Assembly (NCBI GenBank): GCA_011605835.1 | Contig: JAAOZJ010000057.1 | Coordinates: 1-20,429, forward strand | DNA: 20,429 bases | DNA from: Thermoproteota archaeon | Lineage (GTDB): Archaea; Thermoproteota; Methanomethylicia; Nezhaarchaeales; WYZ-LMO8 | Reading direction: 5' to 3' | In this document: positions 14,144-20,429 of the stretch, piece after piece | Position numbering within the stretch: the stretch's first letter is position 1 | How the letters are laid out: each line of letters begins with the position of its first letter | The notes under the pieces: generated by a model | Database searches by the model: none | What the model saw: only the letters and a program-made list of their open reading frames with translations | Told to the model about the DNA's origin: nothing | Position numbers and translations under genes: made by a program

Positions 14144-15075
14144 CGTATCTCTCATTTAAGATGCCACATGTAGGCCACATAGCTTGGTTAAAAGCCATAA
14201 AGGCACTAGGCCATAACGTTAAAGTAACGAGCCTCCGTGAGTTCATGACCATCGTCCCAAACCCTCGCGGGGTCCTAGTGACAGAGGGCGTCAGGCCTAC
14301 TATGTGCGGCGCGATATTTGGGCCCTTTTACAAGTCTTGGGCCGCCGTGGCTAACTCGCCATCGATCCTCAGGCCCATGATCAATCAGCTCTATAAAATG
14401 CCGAGCTTAGTGATGGCGGTCTCAAACTTGGTAAGGGCTCTGATAGACAACGAGGCAGTAGTGCTCCACCCAGTACCACCTGAGCTGGAGGCGCTCCTCA
14501 AGATAGAGGTCGATCATCACAGTAAGAGGCCTTGGATATTCTTCAGCGGCGCATTCATACCGATCAAGGGCCTACACATGATACCAGACATAGCGCTCAG
14601 ATTGAAGGAGGAGGGCATTAAGGCGCTGTTCATGCTCGTGGGTGGCAGCCAAGAGGAGCCACTAGGTCGGTTGATCGTCGACAGGGCAAGGAGGCTTGGA
14701 GTTACAGAGTACTTAAAAATCGTCGGGGCCCTGCCGCGAGCACACTTGCTCGAATTACTGAGTAAAAGCTCTATATACTTGCAGCCGTCGCTCTTCGACG
14801 CATTCCCGATCTCTGTAGTCGAGGCCATGAGTTTAGGCGTTACCCCGGTCATCACCAAGTACGTGGGCGCGAGAGATGTGCTAGAGCTCGTAAGTGCATC
14901 GCTTGTGAGAGAACCGAGACCTGACGATATTGCCGAAGCGCTCAAGCATCTTTTAACGGACCCTAAGGCTTTAAGAGAGTACTCCACCTTGAGTAGGGAC
15001 GTAGTCAGGACGACTTTGTCGTTTAAATCCATAGTCGACAAGCTCAACACCATTTTAGAATCATGCTTAAACTAA
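14131..15075 (+). CDS. GT4 family glycosyltransferase with Asp in the EX7E motif
   Basis: This 314-residue GT-B enzyme has a short acceptor domain (VEVTYLSFKMPHVGHIAWL onward), a hinge near VVLHPVPPELE at 110-120, FFSGAFIPIKGLHM (137-150) opening the donor domain, FMLVGGSQEEP at 167-177, and the motif region DAFPISVVE, where the first glutamate is replaced by D223 while E231 is kept. VTPVITKYVGARDV follows as expected. ATG 14131 is preferred over TTG 14122 because it begins directly at the first strand; it overlaps the membrane protein's stop by 13 bases. It is probably active, since Asp can replace Glu in some members, but this is unproven. It overlaps the next GT4 by 13 bases. Confidence 0.85.
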   Translation: MVEVTYLSFKMPHVGHIAWLKAIKALGHNVKVTSLREFMTIVPNPRGVLVTEGVRPTMCGAIFGPFYKSWAAVANSPSILRPMINQLYKMPSLVMAVSNLVRALIDNEAVVLHPVPPELEALLKIEVDHHSKRPWIFFSGAFIPIKGLHMIPDIALRLKEEGIKALFMLVGGSQEEPLGRLIVDRARRLGVTEYLKIVGALPRAHLLELLSKSSIYLQPSLFDAFPISVVEAMSLGVTPVITKYVGARDVLELVSASLVREPRPDDIAEALKHLLTDPKALREYSTLSRDVVRTTLSFKSIVDKLNTILESCLN

Positions 15076-16007
15076 GCATATTGGTTAGGAGTAAAAACGA
15101 AAGTCATCTAAAGATCGCAAGGAGTATAGCGAAGCTGACGAACGCTGGAATATGTCGATCGATAGTTAGCCCTTCTGACATAGTCCTAGCTATGGACTCT
15201 ACGTTAGCATACCTATCGCCCTTGGCCGTGGCGAAGCTCAAGGGCTCCGTCACCGCGGCCTTCATACACGATGTTCGGTCAATAAGCCACACATACTTAA
15301 CGGCAAAGGATGCGGGAAGAAGACCGCTCGAGCAAAGGCTAAGAAGGGTATTCTCACTAAGCTTAATTAAACGGTTCATAGATATACCGCTTTCCCCTAC
15401 ACACGCTATGGCCCAGTTGATAAAGACGTATACCGGGATCAATCCATGCGTCGTCCATCCTGGCGTAGACCTATCTATGTACAGGCCCACTAGAGACAGA
15501 GGCCTAAAGGCAAGAGGTTTAAAAGTTATCTTGACAGTAGCGACGAAACCGCACATAGTCAAGGGGGCGGTAGCAATTTTTCGAAACTTACGTACAAAGG
15601 CGATTTTGTTGGTCAGGGGACCTCGTGTAGCAAAGGCGCCGAACGTCCATTACATACCAAGGCTACCTGAGCACTATATGCCAATGCTTTACTCAATGGC
15701 CGATGTGCTACTCTATCCATCTCTTCACGAAGGCTTTGGGCTCGTGGTCTTAGAGGCCATGGCCTGCGGAACGCCAGTCATCGCGTTTGAGGAGCCAGCG
15801 CTAATGGAGGTAGCGGGGAATGCGGCCCTCTTCGTTAAGCCGACCTCCCTCAAGGAGGCCTCTGAAGTTCTAGACTTGGCGCTTAACGATGAAGCATTGC
15901 TGGAGGAGTTGAGGAATTGCGCAATAGCTAGGGCTAAGACGTTCACGTGGAAGAGAACCGTTAAGGAGCTTTATGCATGCATCCAGAGAAGGCTTGCGCA
16001 CTCTTAA
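15063..16007 (+). CDS. GT4 family glycosyltransferase
   Basis: Of 314 residues, the acceptor domain is short and diverged; AFIHDVRSISHTYLT at 66-80 and SPTHAMAQLI at 111-120 are its clearest pieces. The hinge CVVHPGVDLSMYRP (129-142) is typical. The donor domain opens VILTVATKPHIVKG (155-168) and carries EX7E at E223 and E231 (EGFGLVVLE), then ACGTPVIAFEEPALMEV. WKRTVKELYACI is the usual closing helix. The ATG lies inside the end of the preceding gene (13-base overlap) and is the natural start of the first strand MLKLSILVRS. It is a cytoplasmic sugar transferase of unknown specificity. Confidence 0.88.
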   Translation: MLKLSILVRSKNESHLKIARSIAKLTNAGICRSIVSPSDIVLAMDSTLAYLSPLAVAKLKGSVTAAFIHDVRSISHTYLTAKDAGRRPLEQRLRRVFSLSLIKRFIDIPLSPTHAMAQLIKTYTGINPCVVHPGVDLSMYRPTRDRGLKARGLKVILTVATKPHIVKGAVAIFRNLRTKAILLVRGPRVAKAPNVHYIPRLPEHYMPMLYSMADVLLYPSLHEGFGLVVLEAMACGTPVIAFEEPALMEVAGNAALFVKPTSLKEASEVLDLALNDEALLEELRNCAIARAKTFTWKRTVKELYACIQRRLAHS

Positions 16008-17029
16008 GACACCTCGCACTTAAAGAAGGCCAGACGGCACTAACTAGGAGCTTCCTTAAGGCATTAAAGATGATATATGGAGAGAAACTCTACGTCGTGG
16101 ATACCGTTGAGCATGCGATATCCCTAAGACCTTTGGGCTTCATCTTCAAAGGTGAATCCTTTAAATACTTACTCTATGCTTTCGAGGTCATGAAGGCTCT
16201 TAGCACTCATTGCGAGGTAGTGCACGTCCTAAATGTGAACAAGCCCTTGATCTCTATTATCGGCTCGCTAGGATTAAGGAACGTAGTGACGTATCAATTT
16301 TCCTACTTGCCTGAGGTTCATGCCTATTGGAGGATTAAGAGGGCCTTGATCGAGAAGGGTTCGAGAGTCGTCATCGGAACTTCGAAGAGAATTAGCGAGC
16401 TCTTCAATAAAGGGCTCTTCACGTACCCACCTGTAGACGTGGAGCTCTTCAAGCCTAGGGATAAGAGGATCGCTAGGCTAGCGCTAAACTTACCGTCTGA
16501 TAAAGTGATAATAGGCTACGTGGGCGACATAGATATCGGCAGAGGCTTCGACGTGGTAGCTAGGCTCGCCGCCACGTTGGGCAGTAGTGACGTCAAGTTT
16601 TTCATCGCATACCAACGTATCGATACCCTCACGAAGAATATCGTTGATGACCTTAAGAGGGCCTTAAGAAGGAGGGCTTTGATAATGAGGAGGGCGACGC
16701 CTGTTTGGTACGTATACAACGCAGTCGACGTATTATTGTTGCCGATACACAAGACATATCCTACGGAGCCTCCTGCAACGTTAATAGAGGCATTGGCATC
16801 GGGAACGCCAGTCGTGGGAGGGGCCAGTCTTTCAATGAAAGATTACGAGAGCCTCTACATTAGGGTAGATGACTGCGATGACTACGCAGAGGTCGTGAGC
16901 AATATTATGGTAAATAAAGAGTTTCTACACGAATTGGGTAAAAGAAGCAGAGAGTTTGCCTTAGAAAACCTAAGTTACCAAGTAGTTTCGCGAAGGCTTT
17001 ACGACGCGTTGAGTAAATTGTCTTCGTAA
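15977..17029 (+). CDS. GT4-like glycosyltransferase with altered donor motif
   Basis: This 350-residue GT-B protein has CEVVHVLNVNKP (79-90), VVIGTSKRISELF (131-143), YPPVDVELFKP at the hinge (150-160), IIGYVGDIDIGRG (178-190) opening the donor domain, and TEPPATLIEALASGTPVV at 263-280. The residue eight before the last glutamate (E271) is Thr263, with Glu264 one place off, so the EX7E spacing is not kept. GYVGD and the following glycine stretch fit a nucleotide-sugar site, yet activity is less certain than for its neighbours. ATG 15977 gives a long overlap of 31 bases with the previous gene; no other start codon occurs before ATG 16070, which would remove about 31 residues. It is the last gene of the overlapping operon. 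Confidence 0.78.
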   Translation: MHPEKACALLRHLALKEGQTALTRSFLKALKMIYGEKLYVVDTVEHAISLRPLGFIFKGESFKYLLYAFEVMKALSTHCEVVHVLNVNKPLISIIGSLGLRNVVTYQFSYLPEVHAYWRIKRALIEKGSRVVIGTSKRISELFNKGLFTYPPVDVELFKPRDKRIARLALNLPSDKVIIGYVGDIDIGRGFDVVARLAATLGSSDVKFFIAYQRIDTLTKNIVDDLKRALRRRALIMRRATPVWYVYNAVDVLLLPIHKTYPTEPPATLIEALASGTPVVGGASLSMKDYESLYIRVDDCDDYAEVVSNIMVNKEFLHELGKRSREFALENLSYQVVSRRLYDALSKLSS

Positions 17030-17175
17030 CTGCACAGTCCTCGTTGATGAGAAGCTAAGATAGCCGATAAGGTAACGTGCATGAAGCTCGATGCGTTGCG
17101 GTCACGCTTTTGAGTGCACAGACTTGAGTCGTAGGAGAGCTTAGTGTTCTCGAGGGCGCCTACGTGGCCAATTCA

Positions 17176-17184
17176 ATACTTAAG
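17176..17184 (+). promoter_or_regulatory. TATA-like element, same nine bases as at 8393
   Basis: atacttaag recurs exactly here. Transcription from it would begin near 17205, at the base of the hairpin at 17202-17220, and could give either a small RNA or a long leader for the deacetylase operon. Confidence 0.3.
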
Positions 17185-17201
17185 ACAAGTACATGAAATG
17201 C

Positions 17202-17220
17202 GAGAACGACCACCGTTCTC
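17202..17220. other. Short hairpin in the intergenic region
   Basis: gagaacg and cgttctc form a perfect seven-base-pair stem with a five-base loop (accac), followed by an A-rich stretch. It might be a regulatory stem at a transcript start, or part of a 3' end of the upstream operon 170 bases away. Confidence 0.3.
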
Positions 17221-17256
17221 AAGAAAAATGCAACTCTCATACTGTTCGTGTGCGCA

Positions 17257-17266
17257 CTAAATTAAA
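17257..17266 (+). promoter_or_regulatory. Probable TATA box of the deacetylase operon
   Basis: ctaaattaaa lies about 50 bases before ATG 17313. Transcription about 26 bases downstream, near 17288, would give a short leader carrying the Shine-Dalgarno site at 17294. Confidence 0.45.
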
Positions 17267-17293
17267 GATGTGGACGAAATTGCGAGGGCTTAT

Positions 17294-17300
17294 GAGGTGA
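17294..17300 (+). promoter_or_regulatory. Strong Shine-Dalgarno site of the deacetylase gene
   Basis: gaggtga is fully complementary to the conserved 3' end of archaeal 16S rRNA (TCACCTC) and ends 12 bases before ATG 17313, a slightly long but workable spacing. It fixes the start of the gene. Confidence 0.6.
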
Positions 17301-17312
17301 GTTAGTTAGTAA

Positions 17313-17912
17313 ATGGATGTAGCTCTAACGTTCGATGACGGCTATAAAAAGCACTTAGACGTTGCACGCCACTTAGCTAAGCGTGGCATTAAGGCAACCT
17401 TCTTCGTGATCGCAGGACTAAAAGAATACATGGGTAAGGAGTTGCTAAGCCCTGCTGAAATTAAAGAGATAGCATCTTTGGGCCACGAAATCGGTAGTCA
17501 TACTATGACCCACATAGACATGACCAAGGCCCCTGAGGACGTCATCGTTAGAGAACTTGTCGAAAGCAAGAAATATTTGACAGAGCTCGTGGGCGCTGAA
17601 GTAACGTCTTTTGCATACCCATATGGACCTCATAGCGGCCTCGCAGCTAAGCTGGCCCGACAGATCTATAAGATCGCTAGAACGACGTATATCGGTCCAG
17701 CCGAGGGCTATAACTTACTCGACGAACATGGCTGTGTAGTTGCCTTTAATTTGAGACTTTCAAATCTCTACGAGCTAGCCAAGTTAAGAGCTCTAGACAG
17801 GCTGGTCTTATTCACGCACTCGCCGAGCACCATAAAATTAGGTCTAATTTTGACGCCGCTCAGGTTGCTTGGCGTTAAGTTCCTCACGATAAGCGAGCTA
17901 TCATGGTCATAG
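17313..17912 (+). CDS. NodB-type polysaccharide deacetylase (carbohydrate esterase 4)
   Basis: This 199-residue protein is a minimal NodB domain. LTFDDGYKKH at 5-14 contains the catalytic base and metal-binding aspartates (D8, D9), GSHTMTHIDM at 61-70 supplies the zinc-binding His pair (H63, H67), FAYPYG at 100-105 is the third motif, and LVLFTHSPS at 164-172 carries the C-terminal histidine (H169). Members remove N-acetyl groups from GlcNAc-type sugars or other acyl groups using a divalent metal. No signal peptide or membrane anchor is present, so it acts in the cytoplasm, presumably on a lipid-linked sugar or the growing glycan. It has its own promoter and a strong SD, and overlaps the next transferase by 10 bases. 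Confidence 0.9.
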   Translation: MDVALTFDDGYKKHLDVARHLAKRGIKATFFVIAGLKEYMGKELLSPAEIKEIASLGHEIGSHTMTHIDMTKAPEDVIVRELVESKKYLTELVGAEVTSFAYPYGPHSGLAAKLARQIYKIARTTYIGPAEGYNLLDEHGCVVAFNLRLSNLYELAKLRALDRLVLFTHSPSTIKLGLILTPLRLLGVKFLTISELSWS

Positions 17913-18829
17913 TTATAGTCGTGAACTTGTTCGGCGACGTCAGCCTCGAAAACCTCGTAAAAAGTATGTCAAGGATCAAGACGATTCCTCAGCCCACATA
18001 TATGGTGCTGTCTTGGAGCAATCCGCCGTCTAACGCCTTCACGATGATTCACTCCCTCGAAGAACGCCTAGCTGACAGATTCCCGATTACCTACCTGCCG
18101 TTACCGAAGATGGGCTCCGGCAAACAGAGAGACCTGACCCTAAAAATTGTTCTACGAAAATTCGCCAATGCGCGCTACATAGTTTACATAGAAGACGACG
18201 TGGTGATCGAAGAAGACGACTGGCTTGCGAGGCTTTTGCGTGTTATTGAAAAGTTGCCGCAGAAGGTAGCAGCTCTATCTCTCGAGCCAGGAGCTAGACT
18301 TTACACAGACTTTGTAGTTACCAGGATAGCTACCGATAAGGAGCTGTACGTAGGCTTGACGGGTGGAAGTGGCGTCTACATAACTAGACCTAGTGCTTTA
18401 AGGGAGTTAGTGCGTTTATGTTTAGGCACGTACTCGTCGTTCATGTATTTTCACTGGGAAGACATGGAATTCGTAATTAAACTGTGGCTAAGGGGCTATG
18501 TAACGGTCAGCTATCGAGGGATTAAGCTAACTCACTTCGGCTGCACGTCCCAACAGAAACCTCTTTACAGGAGGTACACGGAGTATTTAGGCCCGGTAAT
18601 AGCCGTGCTCGTGAATGTGCCCTCAAGGTTCTTGGTAATAGGACTTCCGCTCAGAGCGTTGCGCGATTTTGTGAAGTCCATGACGAGAAACGAAATTGTA
18701 TTGTTACTTCGCGCGTACTTCTTCGTGCTGAGGAACCTGAAGCACATAATGGTTCATAGGTTTTTTAGGTTTAAAAAGTATAGGGCTCAGTCGGTATTTG
18801 CGAAGATCCTTTGCAACCGCATCAAATAG
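17903..18829 (+). CDS. GT2-like glycosyltransferase
   Basis: This 308-residue protein has a GT-A style core: first strand MVIVIVVNLFG, KQRDLTLKIVLRKFANARYIVYIEDDVVIEEDDW across 74-107 with the DXD-type EDD at 97-99, a glycine stretch GLTGGSGVYITRP (151-163), and HWEDMEFVIKLWLRGY at 184-199, matching the acceptor-side ED of GT2 enzymes. A hydrophobic region near 228-252 could attach to the membrane, followed by a strongly basic tail. Its ATG overlaps the deacetylase stop by 10 bases, so deacetylation and this transfer are probably linked steps. The donor is unknown, and family assignment beyond GT2-like needs a profile search. Confidence 0.72.
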   Translation: MVIVIVVNLFGDVSLENLVKSMSRIKTIPQPTYMVLSWSNPPSNAFTMIHSLEERLADRFPITYLPLPKMGSGKQRDLTLKIVLRKFANARYIVYIEDDVVIEEDDWLARLLRVIEKLPQKVAALSLEPGARLYTDFVVTRIATDKELYVGLTGGSGVYITRPSALRELVRLCLGTYSSFMYFHWEDMEFVIKLWLRGYVTVSYRGIKLTHFGCTSQQKPLYRRYTEYLGPVIAVLVNVPSRFLVIGLPLRALRDFVKSMTRNEIVLLLRAYFFVLRNLKHIMVHRFFRFKKYRAQSVFAKILCNRIK

Positions 18830-18850
18830 GCTTATAGAGAAGAAGTAAAG

Positions 18851-19813
18851 ATGTTAACTTCCTGGATTGACATGGCTAAGAAGGCCTTAGCAAGTCGCTA
18901 CTTGTTCAATAACTGGCTCTCGGTATTGGTTAAGTACGCCTTGGTTAGGCTCGGCTTTGACGTCAAGCTTATTGCCAAGATTAATGATTGTGCCCTCAAG
19001 ATGACTCCAGAAGCTTTCGAGCGATTTGTTAGTAGGTTTTCGCGCGGGCTTGTTAAATCCATTGAGTGCATTGATGGTGAAGTATTTGTGAATGGAGTAA
19101 AGGTCAAAAGCATCGATGACGCGGTCCACAACATGGAAGTTTGGGCTAGGGCGTTCGGCTGGGCCTATGACTCAGCAAAGAACTACTGGTTTAAGGGCGA
19201 TGTGAAGTTCAGGCGTATGTATTGGTCAATATTTGAAGTCTTCGATTACGGCAGATATAAGTCATTGAATGTTAAAGATAGGGTCGTCGTCGATGTCGGC
19301 GCTTTCGTTGGCGACTCAGCCATTTACTTCGCCTTAAAGGGAGCTAGGAAGGTAATCGCTATCGAACCTCATCCAGAGGCCTATGAAGAGATGCTTGAAA
19401 ACATCAGACTTAATAAGCTTGAAGACGTGATAGTGCCTATTAATGCTGGTTTAGCGAGCAGACATGGTAGGATACGTATTGAAAGCATCGATATCGAGAG
19501 AACAGCTGTTACCTATCATAGACCCGGTAAATGTGGTGGTGAAATCATGGCATTATGTTTGGACGAACTAATTAACAGATGGGGCATCGATTCTAATGCC
19601 GTTCTAAAACTGGACTGCGAAGGATGTGAATACGACATAGCACTCAATGATTATGCGCATATCAAACTATTTGACGAGATATTGCTCGAGTACCACGCGA
19701 ATGTCGGCGGTAAGCCCGGCAAGTTATTGAAGGTGTTGTCCCGTGACTACCGATGTAAGGTCGTGGAAAGATGTGGAAGGAACGGGATAATACATTGCAC
19801 TAAGAAGTTATGA
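18851..19813 (+). CDS. FkbM family SAM-dependent methyltransferase
   Basis: This 320-residue enzyme is clearly paralogous to the one at 4848. VDVGAFVGDSAIYF at 147-160 is the SAM loop, E172 in AIEPHPEAY is the ribose ligand, INAGLAS lies at 197-203, and KLDCEGCEYDI at 253-263 is the family acidic motif. The catalytic halves are near-identical in these motifs while the N-terminal 135 residues differ apart from the opening (RYLFNNW against RVLFKNW), suggesting that the N-terminal part sets the acceptor. Sugar O-methylation is the likely role. ATG 18851 follows the previous stop by 21 bases, with a weak purine-rich site. Third gene of the deacetylase group. Confidence 0.88.
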   Translation: MLTSWIDMAKKALASRYLFNNWLSVLVKYALVRLGFDVKLIAKINDCALKMTPEAFERFVSRFSRGLVKSIECIDGEVFVNGVKVKSIDDAVHNMEVWARAFGWAYDSAKNYWFKGDVKFRRMYWSIFEVFDYGRYKSLNVKDRVVVDVGAFVGDSAIYFALKGARKVIAIEPHPEAYEEMLENIRLNKLEDVIVPINAGLASRHGRIRIESIDIERTAVTYHRPGKCGGEIMALCLDELINRWGIDSNAVLKLDCEGCEYDIALNDYAHIKLFDEILLEYHANVGGKPGKLLKVLSRDYRCKVVERCGRNGIIHCTKKL

Positions 19814-20075
19814 GAATTCCATGAGTGAGAGGGGCCTAATTCAGCCCCAAACCCCAACACGTCTTTGAACCACATGAAATGGCCGTTGCTACGTCTGATG
19901 CCAAAGACGTTGTAGCCAAGGACCTTAAAGTTGAAGTAGAACCTTCTAGGTCGTTTAGCTGGAAACAATAATGCTCCATTCGCGTGTCGATCGCAGGACA
20001 TACAACTAAGGAGACATTCTGAATGCACGCAAAATAGTTTATGAATATGAATGTAATAAAAGGAGCAGGCTCTAG
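19814..20075. other. Intergenic region, 262 bases
   Basis: There is no + strand gene. On the - strand, a frame from GTG 20028 to 19747 encodes a protein-like stretch (FYFNFKVLGYNVFGI, then FMWFKDVLGFGAELG); it overlaps the FkbM 3' end and has no clear ribosome site or known match, so it is not called as a gene. The right end holds the upstream elements of the GT2 gene at 20076. Confidence 0.4.
20037..20065 (+). promoter_or_regulatory. TATA-like element and GGAG ribosome site of the GT2 gene
   Basis: An A+T-rich element (gtttatgaat, 20037-20046) preceded by an A-rich stretch could be a TATA box with its BRE. GGAG at 20062-20065 lies ten bases before ATG 20076 and supports that start. The TATA spacing is tight for a leader containing this site, so the promoter half is the weaker call. 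Confidence 0.35.
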
Positions 20076-20429
20076 ATGAGGCCTAAGGCCACTCTTGTCT
20101 GGCTCAACTACAACAGCTCGGGCTTCTTGGGCTTAGCGCTGAGGTCTTTGAATAGCCTGCTCCAGCTGGACTACGATAATTACGAGGTCGTAATAGTGGA
20201 CAACGCGTCCAACGACGGCAGCTTCGAGGCCATTAAGAAGTTCGTCGAGGGTACGGGATATGGCAAGGCCAAGATCAAGGTCGTCAGGAGCGACGTGAAC
20301 AGGGGCTACTCCGGGGGAATGAACTTGGGCTGGAGGGCGCGAGACCCTGAGTCCAAGTACGTGGTCTTCCTCAACAACGACCTGATAGTCGAGCCAGATT
20401 CGCTTCGCGAGATGCTTGAGTACATGGAG
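20076..20429 (+). CDS. GT2 family glycosyltransferase (3' end outside window)
   Basis: The first 118 residues are present and the frame is open to the window edge. ATLVWLNYNSSGFLGLALRS is the canonical first strand and helix, EVVIVDNASNDGS at 37-49 is the nucleotide-binding VDNAS motif, NRGYSGGMNLGW at 75-86 matches the N-x-G-x-(G/A)-x-x-N-x-G stretch, and FLNNDLIVEPDSL at 98-110 carries the metal-binding DXD equivalent. This combination is typical of rhamnosyltransferase-like GT2 enzymes, though the sugar is not determined. The DNA returns to the G+C-rich style of the left flank, unlike the preceding 9 kb. Confidence 0.9.
   Translation, partial: MRPKATLVWLNYNSSGFLGLALRSLNSLLQLDYDNYEVVIVDNASNDGSFEAIKKFVEGTGYGKAKIKVVRSDVNRGYSGGMNLGWRARDPESKYVVFLNNDLIVEPDSLREMLEYME

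Larger units (their letters stand above)
17030..17312. other. Intergenic region, 283 bases, with promoter-like elements and a hairpin
   Basis: No gene remnant is readable. It contains a nine-base TATA-like element, a short hairpin, and the promoter and ribosome site of the deacetylase operon, each listed separately. Confidence 0.5.

Noticed and set aside
14517..15053. Minus-strand frame of 178 codons
   Set aside because: Exactly antisense to the donor domain of a clear GT4 gene; Ser- and Leu-rich composition typical of a shadow frame.
15104..15562. Minus-strand frame of 152 codons
   Set aside because: Antisense to the acceptor domain of the GT4 gene at 15063, with no independent support.
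1..20429. CRISPR arrays, tRNA or rRNA genes, insertion sequences
   Set aside because: No regularly spaced repeats, cloverleaf sequence, transposase motif or terminal inverted repeats were seen on either strand.

Overview
The window reads as chromosomal DNA of a hyperthermophilic crenarchaeon (Thermoproteota). Arginine is coded almost only by AGG/AGA and isoleucine often by ATA. Several genes start with GTG or TTG. Start sites carry GGAG or GAGGTGA Shine-Dalgarno sequences or sit about 27 bases after a TATA-like element, and a DUF4258/DUF2283 pair of the kind common in archaea is present. The genus cannot be fixed from sequence alone.

The content is a surface-glycan (exopolysaccharide or glycoprotein-glycan) biosynthesis region. 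All confident genes are on the + strand. Left part (1-3650, G+C-rich): the tail of a coiled-coil membrane protein, a GT2-like glycosyltransferase (528), a decayed DUF4258 gene followed by an intact DUF2283 gene (1589), an NDP-sugar 4-epimerase (1938) and a SAM methyltransferase (2967). Middle (3647-8131, mostly A+T-rich inside): GT4 transferase, FkbM methyltransferase, a GT4 gene split by a frameshift at a run of ten A, and a GT4 gene. Next (8132-10276, G+C-rich again): a short fossil of the epimerase 5' end, a GT4 gene split by a frameshift at a run of seven G, and a second SAM methyltransferase.

From 10531 to 17029 six genes overlap end to end in one apparent operon: GT2, GT4, a GT-C-like polytopic membrane protein, and three more GT4-type transferases. 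After a 283-base gap come a NodB-type polysaccharide deacetylase, a GT2-like transferase and a second FkbM methyltransferase. A new GT2 gene starts at 20076 and runs off the right edge.

Together these genes would interconvert a nucleotide sugar, assemble a branched oligosaccharide with many transferases on the cytoplasmic side, O-methylate and de-N-acetylate it, and perhaps extend it from a lipid-linked donor at the membrane. No flippase, oligosaccharyltransferase or nucleotidyltransferase is visible, so the locus must continue or depend on genes elsewhere.

The most interesting signals are signs of rapid variation. Two GT4 genes are each broken by one base at the longest A and G homopolymers in the window. 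An epimerase fossil forms a direct repeat around a 6-kb module. An A+T-rich island has edges that fall inside GT4 genes, one of them at the junction of the two Rossmann domains. Phase variation or cassette exchange would explain this, but sequencing error at the homopolymers must be excluded first.
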